Assembly (NCBI RefSeq): GCF_900107105.1
Contig: NZ_FNOT01000010.1
Span: 1-64,000, forward strand
Length of the DNA: 64,000 nucleotides
From: Geodermatophilus africanus
Lineage (GTDB): Bacteria; Actinomycetota; Actinomycetes; Mycobacteriales; Geodermatophilaceae
Direction of reading: 5' to 3'
Shown one piece after another: positions 1 to 8,203 of this stretch. The first letter of the stretch is position 1. The number at the start of each line of letters is the position of its first letter. Under the pieces are notes generated by a model. That model was not told the origin of the DNA and searched no databases. It saw only the letters and a program-made list of their open reading frames with translations. Made by a program: the position numbers and the translations under genes.

Positions 1-7
1 CCTCAGG
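1..7. repeat. Target-site duplication, left copy
   Basis: CCTCAGG, identical to 1004-1010 on the other side of the insertion sequence. The site is itself nearly palindromic (CCT-N-AGG). Confidence 0.75.
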
Positions 8-1003
8 CGCGTTATGTGGGTTGACCTATGCAGCCCCGAGATCGGCGTGGTGAACGCGTAGCAGGGTGTGGGCGGCAATGGTGGCGGCGGTGCGGGTCAG
101 CAAGCCCCAGAAGGTATGCGCGCCGTGGCGGGCCAGCTCCATCCGGTCGGTGAGCTCACCGAAGGTGACCTCGATGTAGTTGCGCCAACAGGCGATCACC
201 TTGCGCAGGGCGCTGGGCATGCCGGCGCGCTGGGTCTTGGTGGGCGGGATCAGCACGGCGGTGCCGCGGGCGGCGCAGGCCGCGGCGAACGCCCGCCCGG
301 CGAAGCCCTTATCCAGCAGGACGTCGCGCGGTGCCGGCCCGGTCTCGAGCAGATCGACCGCCACCTCCCGCTCGTTGACCGCGGCCGGCACGATGCTCCA
401 GGCGCGCACCAGCCGGGATCCCAGGTCGGTGGTGACCGCCAGCCGGAAGCCGTAGAACCACTCGCCGTGCGCCCCGTCGCGGCCGAAGCGGGCGACCAAC
501 TCGTTTGGGCCGACCCAGCCATCGGGGCCGCGCACCCGGGAGGGGTGCTTGACCGGCAGCGCGGTGGTGTCGACCTGGGCGCAGTGATCGACCGGGCACC
601 GAGCCGCGAGCGCGGCCCGCAGCTGCTCAAAGGCCGCCCACAGCCAGCGGATCCGCCGGTTGGCCTCGGACTGGTGCGGCAGCCGGGGAAACAGCTGCGC
701 CCAGTTCCGGGCCACCTCGGCCACGAACCCGGCCTCGCTGCGCCGGCCCAGCAGATGACGGACCAGCGCGATGGTCAGCAGTTCGGCGTCGCTGCAGGCC
801 GGGGCCGGACCCGGCCGCGCCGGGATGGTGACCTCCCCGGCGGTGATGGCGTCGTCGACGAGCACGTAGACGTGGACGAACAGGTCCTCGGTGGGCAGCA
901 TGATGGGCGCCTCTGCGGGCGAGGGGTCTTCGACAACCGCCACGTTCCGCAGAGGCGCCCCCATGTCAAGCGATCAGTTGACGTGGGCAACCCACATAAC
1001 CCG
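8..1003 (-). mobile_element. IS982-type insertion sequence, complete
   Basis: A 996-bp element bounded by 16-bp terminal inverted repeats with one mismatch: 8-23 reads CGCGTTATGTGGGTTG, and the complement of 988-1003 reads CGGGTTATGTGGGTTG. It is flanked by a 7-bp direct repeat, CCTCAGG (1-7 and 1004-1010), the expected target duplication. One transposase gene fills it. The nearly perfect ends and intact reading frame suggest recent insertion. The exact ends were chosen because they give symmetric terminal repeats and a perfect duplication; a one- or two-base shift is possible. Confidence 0.85.
26..964 (-). CDS. IS982-family DDE transposase
   Basis: This 312-aa protein is the only gene in the insertion sequence and would catalyse its cut-and-paste movement. 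The first DDE aspartate fits the VDTTALPVKHP segment (about residue 130), the second the LLDKGFAGRAF segment (about residue 220), and the glutamate lies in the C-terminal NYIEVTFGELTD segment, followed by HTFWGLLTRTAATIAAHTLL. This layout and the GEWFYGFRL strand are typical of actinobacterial IS982 transposases. The ATG at 964 is 39 bp inside the right terminal repeat. No frameshift is visible, so it may be active. Family assignment is from remembered motifs. Confidence 0.85.
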   Translation of the reverse strand: MGAPLRNVAVVEDPSPAEAPIMLPTEDLFVHVYVLVDDAITAGEVTIPARPGPAPACSDAELLTIALVRHLLGRRSEAGFVAEVARNWAQLFPRLPHQSEANRRIRWLWAAFEQLRAALAARCPVDHCAQVDTTALPVKHPSRVRGPDGWVGPNELVARFGRDGAHGEWFYGFRLAVTTDLGSRLVRAWSIVPAAVNEREVAVDLLETGPAPRDVLLDKGFAGRAFAAACAARGTAVLIPPTKTQRAGMPSALRKVIACWRNYIEVTFGELTDRMELARHGAHTFWGLLTRTAATIAAHTLLRVHHADLGAA

Positions 1004-1010
1004 CCTCAGG
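1004..1010. repeat. Target-site duplication, right copy
   Basis: CCTCAGG, matching 1-7. It contains the TGA stop (minus strand, 1006-1008) of the neighbouring gene, so that gene keeps its original end despite the insertion. Confidence 0.75.
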
Positions 1011-2514
1011 CGCCGCGAGGGGCCAGCGGGCTCTCCTCGACCGCCTGGCGCTCCAGCTTCTCCAGCCGGTTGCGTAGCATCCGCAGGTAGGGCTCGCGGC
1101 CCCGGGTGGCCTCCTCGTAGGCGACCAGGTCGGCCACGGTGGAGAGCTGGTAGCCGCGCAGCCGGCCGCGGAGCTGGGCGATCGTGAGGCTGTCGTAGCC
1201 CTCGACCGGGGCGGCGCCGGCGGCCGCGGCCCCCGTCGTGTCGGCGGCCTCGTCGGCGGTGGCCGACTCGTCGACGTCGGTGCGGACGCCGGTCGCCGCC
1301 GCCACCTCGGTGCCGCCCTCGTCGGTGGCGACCACCTCGCCGGTGGCGGCCCCGTCCTCGGTGGCGACCACCTCGTCGGTGGCGCCCACCTCCTCGGTGG
1401 CGCCCGCCTCGCCGGTGGCGGCCGGTGCGCTCGTGTCCTCGCCGGCGCCGAGGTCGTCGTCGACCTGCGCGCCCGCCGCGGTGACGACCTCGTCGCCGCG
1501 GCCGGTCGCGTCGTGGTCGTCGCCGGCCGGGGTCCCGTCGGTGGCGGGGCGGGTGTCGGCGTCGCTGACCCCGCTGCCGGCCGCCTCGTCGACCCCGGTG
1601 TCCTGCCGGTCGGCCCGGGCCGGGGCGCCGGGGGTCTCCTCGGCGGTCGCGGCGGGGGCCTCCTCGGCCGGTGTCTCGGGCGCGGCGACGCCCTCGTCGG
1701 TCACCGTGCCCTCGACGGTGGCGACCCCGCCGTCGGGCGTGAGGACGTCGACCTCGGAGGTGACGTCGGGCGCGCCGTGCTCCTCGCCGACGGGCGACCC
1801 GCCCGGGTCGCTGGGCGCCGGCGCCTCGGCCGTCCCCGAGGGGTGGACGTCGAACTCGGTCGCCTCGGCCTCCAGCAGGGACGCCGGCGGCGTCGTCGGG
1901 CTCTCGGCGATCTCGTCGCTGTCGACGGTGCCGGCGTCGCCCGTACCCCCGTCGACCAGCGCGCTGTCGGGGGCACCGTCGGCCTCCAGCAGCGCGGTCT
2001 CCAGCGCGTCCTCCGTGGTGAGGCCGGACTCGGCGCGGTCGAGGTCGAGGCCCGCGGCGGCCACCTCGTCGGAGATGTCGGCGAGCGCCTCGACGACCTC
2101 CTCGGGCGCCGGGTCGGCGGGCAACCCGGAGACCTCGTCGTCGATCATCGCGGCGACCTCCTCGGCCACCTCGTCGTCCTCGGCCGGCGCCGCGGCGCGG
2201 TCGAACGACGTCGCCTGGTCGAACCCGGGGGCGCGGTCGAAGGCGGACGTGCGCCCGGGGGTCGGCTCCGGCAGGTCCTCGTCGAAGGTCGCCATGCCGG
2301 GCTCGGCGTCGCCGCGCAGGCCGGTGAAGACCTCGTCCCCGCGGGCGACCAGACCCGAGTAGTGCTGCTGCACCTTCATCGTGGCCTGCATGGCCAGCCC
2401 GATCACCCGCACGGGGAGGCTCGGCAGCGCCCGAGGCAGCTGGAGGGTGTCGTCGATGACGGTTGCGGCCAGCCCGACCAGCGCCCGGACGAGCTGTGGG
2501 ATCTCACGCGACAT
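1006..2514 (-). CDS. Lipid-droplet-associated-type protein with long acidic linker
   Basis: A 502-aa protein. The N-terminal ~80 residues ([19 protein letters not shown]...) form an amphipathic, membrane-surface-like helical region. Residues ~90-430 are a low-complexity linker rich in Asp, Glu, Ala, Thr and Val with imperfect tandem units such as [18 protein letters not shown]. The C-terminal ~60 residues ([14 protein letters not shown], then [13 protein letters not shown]) are a charged helical module. Ends and position beside ispH match the family of Mycobacterium Rv1109c, annotated as lipid-droplet associated; the linker is much longer than usual. I chose the ATG at 2514 because the conserved sequence begins there and a purine-rich GGGTGGGG precedes it. 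An insertion sequence abuts its stop codon without changing the protein. Confidence 0.75.
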   Translation of the reverse strand: MSREIPQLVRALVGLAATVIDDTLQLPRALPSLPVRVIGLAMQATMKVQQHYSGLVARGDEVFTGLRGDAEPGMATFDEDLPEPTPGRTSAFDRAPGFDQATSFDRAAAPAEDDEVAEEVAAMIDDEVSGLPADPAPEEVVEALADISDEVAAAGLDLDRAESGLTTEDALETALLEADGAPDSALVDGGTGDAGTVDSDEIAESPTTPPASLLEAEATEFDVHPSGTAEAPAPSDPGGSPVGEEHGAPDVTSEVDVLTPDGGVATVEGTVTDEGVAAPETPAEEAPAATAEETPGAPARADRQDTGVDEAAGSGVSDADTRPATDGTPAGDDHDATGRGDEVVTAAGAQVDDDLGAGEDTSAPAATGEAGATEEVGATDEVVATEDGAATGEVVATDEGGTEVAAATGVRTDVDESATADEAADTTGAAAAGAAPVEGYDSLTIAQLRGRLRGYQLSTVADLVAYEEATRGREPYLRMLRNRLEKLERQAVEESPLAPRGA

Positions 2515-2633
2515 GGCCCCACCCTGCCCCGAATCGCCGCGCCCGACACCCCACTCCGGCGCGCAGCACACCGATGGTGGTAGGCGTCTCGTGCCCGGCG
2601 GCGGCTCCGGCAGGTGGGCGGTGTGAGCCTGCC

Positions 2634-2766
2634 GACACCCCCGAGGGTGGCCTCCCTGCAGGGACCCGGTGTGAGCTGGCGTTTGGCGTGTGCCTTGGGC
2701 AGGGCGGCCTCCTTGCAGGGTCCCGCCGCGAGCTTGCGAGTAGCGGGGGGCAAGGAGGTCCTTCTC
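2634..2766. repeat. Palindromic intergenic repeat before ispH
   Basis: The segment 2705-2765 can fold on itself (GGCCTCCTTGC near 2706 against GCAAGGAGGTCC near 2749). Its reverse complement recurs, with few changes, at 62934-63005. A partial extra copy of the left half lies at 2648-2675, and a diverged half copy at 6081-6112. It sits between two divergent genes, 6-15 bp upstream of the ispH start, so it overlaps the ispH leader. This could be a regulatory hairpin or simply a dispersed repeat. Confidence 0.6.
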
Positions 2767-2780
2767 CTACCATGGGGGGC

Positions 2781-3752
2781 ATGGCTGATCAGCGCGGACG
2801 TGTCCTGCTGGCCGACCCCCGGGGCTACTGCGCCGGCGTGGACCGGGCGGTGGTCGCCGTCGAGCGCGCCTTGGAGCTCCACGGCGCCCCGGTCTACGTC
2901 CGCAAGCAGATCGTCCACAACAAGCACGTGGTGGCGACGCTCGAGCGGCGCGGGGCGGTCTTCGTCGACGAGACCGACGAGGTACCCGAGGGCTCGGTCG
3001 TCGTCTTCAGCGCGCACGGCGTCTCGCCCGCGGTGCATGCCGAGGCCGCCGCCCGGCAGCTGCGGACCATCGACGCCACCTGCCCGCTGGTGACCAAGGT
3101 GCACCAGGAGGCCAAGCGCTTCGCCCGCGACGACTACGACATCCTGCTGATCGGCCACCGCGGGCACGAGGAGGTCGAGGGGACCTCCGGGGAGGCGCCC
3201 GAGCACATCCAGCTCGTGGACGGCGCCGACGACGTGGCCGACGTCCAGGTGCGCGACCCGGAGAAGGTCGTCTGGCTGTCGCAGACCACGCTGTCGGTCG
3301 ACGAGACGCTGGCGACGGTCGACCAGCTCAGGACCCGCTTCCCCGGCCTGCAGTCGCCGCCCAGCGACGACATCTGCTACGCCACGCAGAACCGGCAGCA
3401 GGCGGTCAAGCAGATGGCGAGCGAGTGCGACCTGGTGGTCGTCGTCGGCTCGACCAACTCGTCGAACTCCGTCCGGCTGGTCGAGGTGGCGCTGGAGGCC
3501 GGCGCGCGGGCCGCGCACCTGGTCGACTTCGCCTCCGAGATCGACCCGGCTTGGCTCGACGGCGTCGGCACCGTGGGCGTCACCAGCGGCGCCTCGGTGC
3601 CCGAGGTGCTGGTGGGCGAGGTGCTCGACTGGCTGGCCGAGCGCGGCTACCCCGACGTCGAGACGGTGAAGGCCGCCGAGGAGCGCCTGGTGTTCGCGCT
3701 GCCGCACGAGCTGCGTGCCAAGCGCGACGGAGCCGCCCGCCCCGCTCGCTGA
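2781..3752 (+). CDS. ispH: 4-hydroxy-3-methylbut-2-enyl diphosphate reductase
   Basis: The last enzyme of the MEP isoprenoid pathway, converting HMBPP to IPP and DMAPP with a [4Fe-4S] cluster. All three cluster cysteines are visible: [10 protein letters not shown] (residue 17), [11 protein letters not shown] and [11 protein letters not shown]. Substrate-binding histidines are in [14 protein letters not shown] and [12 protein letters not shown], and the C-terminal GSTNSSNS motif is intact. Length 323 aa is normal. The start could be the ATG at 2781 or an in-frame ATG three codons earlier (2772); I prefer MADQRG. A strong terminator follows 22 bp after the stop. The neighbours match the mycobacterial lytB2 locus. 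Confidence 0.95.
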   Translation: MADQRGRVLLADPRGYCAGVDRAVVAVERALELHGAPVYVRKQIVHNKHVVATLERRGAVFVDETDEVPEGSVVVFSAHGVSPAVHAEAAARQLRTIDATCPLVTKVHQEAKRFARDDYDILLIGHRGHEEVEGTSGEAPEHIQLVDGADDVADVQVRDPEKVVWLSQTTLSVDETLATVDQLRTRFPGLQSPPSDDICYATQNRQQAVKQMASECDLVVVVGSTNSSNSVRLVEVALEAGARAAHLVDFASEIDPAWLDGVGTVGVTSGASVPEVLVGEVLDWLAERGYPDVETVKAAEERLVFALPHELRAKRDGAARPAR

Positions 3753-3774
3753 ACGGGGACCCCCGCCAACGACG

Positions 3775-3811
3775 AGAAGGCCCCCTCCCGGTTCCCGGGA
3801 GGGGGCCTTCT
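3775..3811. terminator. Intrinsic bidirectional terminator
   Basis: A perfect 17-bp stem (AGAAGGCCCCCTCCCGG at 3775-3791 with its complement at 3795-3811) and a 3-nt loop lie between the convergent ispH and DUF6542-type genes. There is no U tract, as is common in high-GC actinobacteria. Confidence 0.85.
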
Positions 3812-3850
3812 GCGTTCGGTCTGGACGTCGGCCCCTGGAGGGGGCCTCCC

Positions 3851-4648
3851 TCAGCGGCGCGCGGCCCATCGGATCAGCGCCACGACCCCGGCCGCCGCGG
3901 TGGCGACCGCCATCGCCGGGAAGCCGCGGATGAGCAGCGTGGCCACCGAGGCGAGGTTCAGCGAGGCCGACGGCGCGAGCGCGGTGTTCAGCGCGGCCAC
4001 GGCGACGTAGACCAGCGGCGGGGCGATCACCGGGGTGAGCAGGTCGCTGCGGCGGACCAGCAGGGTCGCCACGGCGCTGGCCGCGGTCAGCGTTCCGAAC
4101 GTGACCAGGCCGAGGCCGGTGTCGATCCACGACTCGAGGGCCGCACCGGCCAGCGTGACGAGGAAGACGGCGACGACGGCGACCGCGCCGCGCAGCCGGC
4201 TGCCCCGCTCGAGGGTCGAGGCCGTGGCGCCGCGACCGCCGGGACGGCGCCCGGCGGGCCGGGCCTCGGGCGGGCGGGGGTCGCGGCGGTCGTCGTCGGG
4301 GGTGGGCAGGTCGCGGGAGCGGTCCTCGCGCGAGCGCTCCTCGCGGACCCGCGGCCGGTCGGCCTCGGGGGAGACGGGTCGGCGGCCGGCGTCCCGCGCG
4401 GGGCGCGCCGTCCGGTCGGCGGACGGGCGCGGGGGCACCGGTGGGCGCTCGTCCCGGCGGCGCCCGGCGCGCGCCATGTCCTCGGGGAGGGGCGGCAGGT
4501 CGGTCGACCGCATCCGCGGGGGCGGCGGCGGGACCGGCGGACGGCCGATGCGCGAGACGTAGTCCGCGCCCTCGGGACGGGCGGCGACGCGCCGGCCGGC
4601 GCGGCCCGTGGACTCGCGCCAGGTGTCGGCGGTGCTCACCGAGGCCAT
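3851..4648 (-). CDS. DUF6542-type membrane protein
   Basis: A 265-aa protein with a disordered N-terminal ~135 residues rich in Arg, Pro, Asp and Glu (VPPPPPRMRS, REERSREDRSRD) and a C-terminal domain of four hydrophobic segments starting at RGAVAVVAVFLVTLAGAALESW. The layout and position next to ispH match the Rv1111c-like family; no catalytic residues are visible and the function is unknown. The start is the ATG at 4648 (MASVSTADTW), since upstream in-frame sequence is only readable because of the high GC. It converges on ispH. Confidence 0.7.
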   Translation of the reverse strand: MASVSTADTWRESTGRAGRRVAARPEGADYVSRIGRPPVPPPPPRMRSTDLPPLPEDMARAGRRRDERPPVPPRPSADRTARPARDAGRRPVSPEADRPRVREERSREDRSRDLPTPDDDRRDPRPPEARPAGRRPGGRGATASTLERGSRLRGAVAVVAVFLVTLAGAALESWIDTGLGLVTFGTLTAASAVATLLVRRSDLLTPVIAPPLVYVAVAALNTALAPSASLNLASVATLLIRGFPAMAVATAAAGVVALIRWAARR

Positions 4649-4872
4649 GGCGGACCTCCCGTCCCCTCGTGGCGGACCTCCTGGCGGGGGTCCCTGTCGC
4701 GAGCCACGGTAACGACGGCGCAGGCCGGAGGGAGGGAGGACGGCAGCGAGGCGCGCTGTGCACAAGTGCCAAAACCGCAGCGCTGGGCGCACAGGAGGTG
4801 CGGGTCGCGGGACTCGTGTGACGGAGCGGTACGCGCGCGACGACGTGGACGCCCCCGGTCGCGCCGGCGGCC

Positions 4873-5991
4873 TCAGCCGGTCGTGCCGTCGCGCTCCGCC
4901 GTCCGCGAGTCGTCGTCCCGCGGCGGGAGGCCCGCCGGCCGGGGCAGCTCCCCGGGCAGCGGCAGCTCGGTGGGCCGCAGCGTGCGGACCGTGGCCTCGA
5001 CCGGCGGCGGCGTGGGGACCGGTGACTCGGCGACCCCGAGGTCGTCGAAACGGCGGGCGGCCACGAGCACCGAGCCCTCGTAGGAGCCGACCGTCTCGTT
5101 GTACCGGGTCAGCGTCGACGACAGCGCCGAACCCAGCCGGATGAGGTGGCCGGACAGGGTGGCCAGGCGGGCGTGCAACCGGCGGCCGACCTCGAGCACC
5201 TGGTCGGCGTCGCGGGCCAGTCGTTCCTGCCGCCACGAGTAGGCGACGGTGCGCAGCAGCGCCAGCAGCGTGCTCGGGGTGGCCAGCACGACGTCGCGGC
5301 CGAAGCCGTACTCCAGCAGCCCGGGCTCGGCCTCCAGCGCGGTGGTGAGGAAGCCGTCGGAGGGCACGAACAGGACGGTGAACGGCGCGGCCGGGCGGAA
5401 CGCCGTGGGGTAGCGCCGGGCGGCGAGGGCGTCGACGTGGGCGCGCAGCTGGCGGGCGTGCGCGACGATCCGCTCGGCGCGCACCGCGACGTCCTCGGCC
5501 TGCACCGCCTCGATGTAGCCGGTGAAGGGCACCTTGGCGTCGACCACGACCTGTCGGCCGTCGGCGAGGGTGACCACCAGGTCGGGCCGGACGCCCGCCC
5601 CGGCGTCGTTGGTGCTGGAGGGCTGCTCGACGAAGTCGCAGTGCTCGAGCAGGCCGGCGACCTCGACCACCCGGCGCAGCTGCACCTCGCCCCACCGCCC
5701 GCGCACGTGCGGGGTGCGCAGCGCGGTCACCAGCGCGGCGGTCTCCTGCCGGAGCAGCAGCGAGGTATGCCCGACGGTGCCCATCTGCTCCCGCAGCTCG
5801 CCGTGCGCGGTGGCGCGGTCCCGCTCGATGCCGGCCAGCAGCCGGTGCAGGTGGTCGAGCGACTCGTGCACCGGCTCCAGGCCGTCGTCGGCCGGGCGGC
5901 GCCGGGAGACCAGCGCGACGACGCCCAGGGTGACCGCGGTGGCCAGGAGCGCCCCGACGAGCAGACCGGTGAGCAGGGAGGCGGCGTCCAC
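4873..5991 (-). CDS. rmuC: DNA recombination protein RmuC
   Basis: A 372-aa member of the RmuC family, nuclease-fold proteins that limit inversions and rearrangements at short inverted repeats. An N-terminal membrane anchor (LLTGLLVGALLATAVTLGVV, residues ~5-24) is followed by a helical region and the core: GRWGEVQLRRVVEVAGL, VVVDAKVPFTGY (nuclease-like Asp-Lys pair), FTVLFVPSDGFL and VVLATPSTLLALLRTVAYSW. The GTG at 5991 begins just before the anchor. The C-terminal ~60 residues are proline rich. The gene stands alone; the alkylation-repair operon lies 122 bp upstream in the same direction. Confidence 0.9.
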   Translation of the reverse strand: MDAASLLTGLLVGALLATAVTLGVVALVSRRRPADDGLEPVHESLDHLHRLLAGIERDRATAHGELREQMGTVGHTSLLLRQETAALVTALRTPHVRGRWGEVQLRRVVEVAGLLEHCDFVEQPSSTNDAGAGVRPDLVVTLADGRQVVVDAKVPFTGYIEAVQAEDVAVRAERIVAHARQLRAHVDALAARRYPTAFRPAAPFTVLFVPSDGFLTTALEAEPGLLEYGFGRDVVLATPSTLLALLRTVAYSWRQERLARDADQVLEVGRRLHARLATLSGHLIRLGSALSSTLTRYNETVGSYEGSVLVAARRFDDLGVAESPVPTPPPVEATVRTLRPTELPLPGELPRPAGLPPRDDDSRTAERDGTTG

Positions 5992-6080
5992 GATCCAGAG
6001 GGTGCAGCAAGCGACCGACACTTCCCGGGAGGCACACGGCCTTCCGGTCACCAGCGCCGAGCCCGGTGAGGCGCTGGAAC

Positions 6081-6112
6081 GGCCCCCTCGCCGGGGGGCA
6101 AGGGGGTCCTCC
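6081..6112. repeat. Short GC hairpin, diverged repeat half-copy
   Basis: GGCCCCCTCGCC pairs imperfectly with GGGGGGCAAGGGGGTCC immediately after it. It lies just past the ogt stop and resembles the right half of the repeat before ispH. It may terminate the ogt operon. Confidence 0.45.
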
Positions 6113-6113
6113 G

Positions 6114-6635
6114 TCAGGCGGGGACGGGGGCGTGCGCCGCCTCGTGGTCGAGCAGCCACCGCTTGACCGGCGTGCCCCAGCGGAAGCCGCCGAGCCCACC
6201 GTCGGAGCCGAGCACCCGGTGGCAGGGGACGAACAGCGCCGCGGCGTTGCGGGCGCAGGCGTTGGCCGCCGCCCGGACGGCCGCGGGGCGCCCGCAGCGC
6301 GCGGCGAAGGCGGCGTAGCTGTCCGGCTCCCCGGCGGGGACGGTGCGCAGCACCTCCCACGCGTCCTCGAGGAAGGGGCCGGAGCGCTGCCGCACCGGGA
6401 CGTCGTCGATGGCGGTCACGTCCCCGGCGACGAAGGTGGCCACCGCGTCGAGCACCGGCAGGTGCTCGACGGGCTCGACCCAGGCCGGCCGCAGCGCGCG
6501 GTGCACGACGGGCAGCAGGTCGGCGACGTCGGCGGTCCAGCCGCTGGCGAGGACGGCGCCGTCGGCGGCCACGACCACGGTGAAGGGTCCCGGTGGGGTG
6601 TCCACGGTGGCGGAGCGGGCGGGAAGCGTGGTCAT
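6114..6635 (-). CDS. ogt: Methylated-DNA-[protein]-cysteine S-methyltransferase
   Basis: A suicide repair protein that takes the methyl group from O6-methylguanine onto a cysteine. The acceptor site PCHRVLGSDGGLGGFRWG is intact near residue 140, preceded by the helix-turn-helix-like segment PDSYAAFAARCGRPAAVRA. 173 aa is the usual length. The ATG at 6635 overlaps the TGA of the upstream AlkA-type gene by one base, so the two repair genes are translationally coupled and act on the same alkylation damage. Confidence 0.93.
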   Translation of the reverse strand: MTTLPARSATVDTPPGPFTVVVAADGAVLASGWTADVADLLPVVHRALRPAWVEPVEHLPVLDAVATFVAGDVTAIDDVPVRQRSGPFLEDAWEVLRTVPAGEPDSYAAFAARCGRPAAVRAAANACARNAAALFVPCHRVLGSDGGLGGFRWGTPVKRWLLDHEAAHAPVPA

Positions 6636-8137
6636 CAGGCGCTCCGATCGAGGGGGAGTGGTCGGGTCAGGGGGACGGGGCGCGTGGACAGCGCCGGCAC
6701 GGCGAGTGCCCACAGGTGCATCACGGCGTAGGACCGCCACGGCCGCCAGCGGGTCGCGGCGTCGGCGTCGGAACTGCCGAGGGCCGCCAGGGAGCGGCGC
6801 AACGCGAGGTCGCCGGGCAGCCACACGTCGGGGTCGCCGAGCCCGCGCAGCGCGACCAGCGCGGCGGTCCACGGGCCGATGCCGGGGACGGCGCGCAGCG
6901 CCCGGCCGGCCTCCTCGCGGTCGGCACCCGGGTCGAGCGGCACCGCCCCGGACGCCAGTGCCGCGGCGAGCGCGTGCACCGTCCGCCGGCGGGCGCCGGT
7001 CAGGCCGACGTCGATGAGGTCGGCGTCGGCGAGCGCGGCCGGGCGCGGGAAGGCGTGGGTCAGCGTGCCGACCGGCTCGGCCAGCGGCGTCCCTGCGGCC
7101 CGGAGCACCCGGGCGGTGAGCGTGCGGGCGCCGGCGAGCGAGACCTGCTGGCCGAGGACGGCCCGCACGGCCAGCTCGTCGGCGTCGGGGGAGGCGGGCA
7201 CCCGGCGGCCGGGCGCGGCAGCGACCAGCCCGGCCAGCGCGGGGTCGGCGCCGAGGACGCCGTCGACGGCGTCCGGGTCGGCGTCGAGGTCCAGCGTGCG
7301 GCGGCAGCGCGCCACCGCCGTCCCCAGGTCGCGCAGCGCGGTGAGCTCGAGCCGCGCGGTCACCGCGGGGCCGCCGTCCGGGGCAGGGGAGAGGTGGACG
7401 ACCCCGGGCCCGTGCGGCAGGTCGAGCACGCGGGAGAACGTCGTCCCGTCCCACTCCTCCAGGCCAGGGACGGCGTGCACGCCCAGGAACAGCAGCACCT
7501 CGGCGGCCTCGTACGGTGCGCGCGCGGCAAGCCGCAGCGTCAGCCGGCCGGGGGTGCCGGGCGGTCCGGCCGGCGCGGTCCGCCGCAGCTCGGTCGGGGT
7601 GGCGGCGAAGACCTCGCGGACGGTGTCGTTGAACTGCCGGATGCTGGCGAACCCCGCGGCGAAGGCAACGTCGGCCATCGGGAGGTCGGTGGTCTCGACG
7701 AGCAGCCGGGCGGTCTGGGCCCGCTGCGCCCGGGCCAGCGCGAGCGGGCCGACGCCGAGCTCGCCGACGAGCAGCCGGTGCAGCTGGCGCTCGGAGTAGC
7801 CCAGCCGCGCGGCCAGGCCTGGGACGCCGGAGCGCTCCACCTCGCCGTCGCCGATGAGCCGGACGGCGCGGGCGACGACGTCGGCGCGGTTGTCCCACTC
7901 CGGCGACCCGGGGACGGCGTCGGGGCGGCAGCGGCGGCAGGCCCGGTAGCCGGCGCCCTGGGCGGCGGCCGCGGTGGAGAAGAAGGAGACGTTGTGCGGC
8001 AACGGCGTGCGGGCCGGGCAGGAGGGGCGGCAGTAGATGCCGGTCGTGGCGACGGCGGTGAAGAACCAGCCGTCGAACCGGGCGTCCCGGCTGGCGACCG
8101 CGCGGTAGCAGCGTTCGGCGTCCAGCGGCGGTGTCAC
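6635..8137 (-). CDS. Ada-type regulator fused to AlkA DNA-3-methyladenine glycosylase
   Basis: A 500-aa fusion. Residues ~1-80 are an Ada metal-binding domain (YCRPSCPARTP and CRRCRP supply the four cysteines, one of which accepts methyl groups from phosphotriesters). Residues ~90-175 are an AraC-type DNA-binding domain (FASIRQFNDTVREVF). The rest is AlkA, with a helix-hairpin-helix VPGIGPWTAALVALRG and a following LGDPDVWLPGD that supplies the catalytic aspartate. It should therefore sense methylation, activate its own operon and excise alkylated bases. Such fusions are common in actinobacteria. The downstream ogt gene overlaps its stop codon. Confidence 0.92.
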   Translation of the reverse strand: MTPPLDAERCYRAVASRDARFDGWFFTAVATTGIYCRPSCPARTPLPHNVSFFSTAAAAQGAGYRACRRCRPDAVPGSPEWDNRADVVARAVRLIGDGEVERSGVPGLAARLGYSERQLHRLLVGELGVGPLALARAQRAQTARLLVETTDLPMADVAFAAGFASIRQFNDTVREVFAATPTELRRTAPAGPPGTPGRLTLRLAARAPYEAAEVLLFLGVHAVPGLEEWDGTTFSRVLDLPHGPGVVHLSPAPDGGPAVTARLELTALRDLGTAVARCRRTLDLDADPDAVDGVLGADPALAGLVAAAPGRRVPASPDADELAVRAVLGQQVSLAGARTLTARVLRAAGTPLAEPVGTLTHAFPRPAALADADLIDVGLTGARRRTVHALAAALASGAVPLDPGADREEAGRALRAVPGIGPWTAALVALRGLGDPDVWLPGDLALRRSLAALGSSDADAATRWRPWRSYAVMHLWALAVPALSTRPVPLTRPLPLDRSA

Positions 8138-8203
8138 ACGACGAGCATGACAGCGCGCGGGCCGGGGGACTGGCGGTTTCCGGACACGGCTGCCGGTGGG
8201 CGG

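Noticed and set aside
3851-6199. One 780-codon minus-strand gene spanning the DUF6542-type gene and most of rmuC
   Set aside because: Only the last 265 codons are protein-like; the rest is an out-of-frame reading of rmuC.
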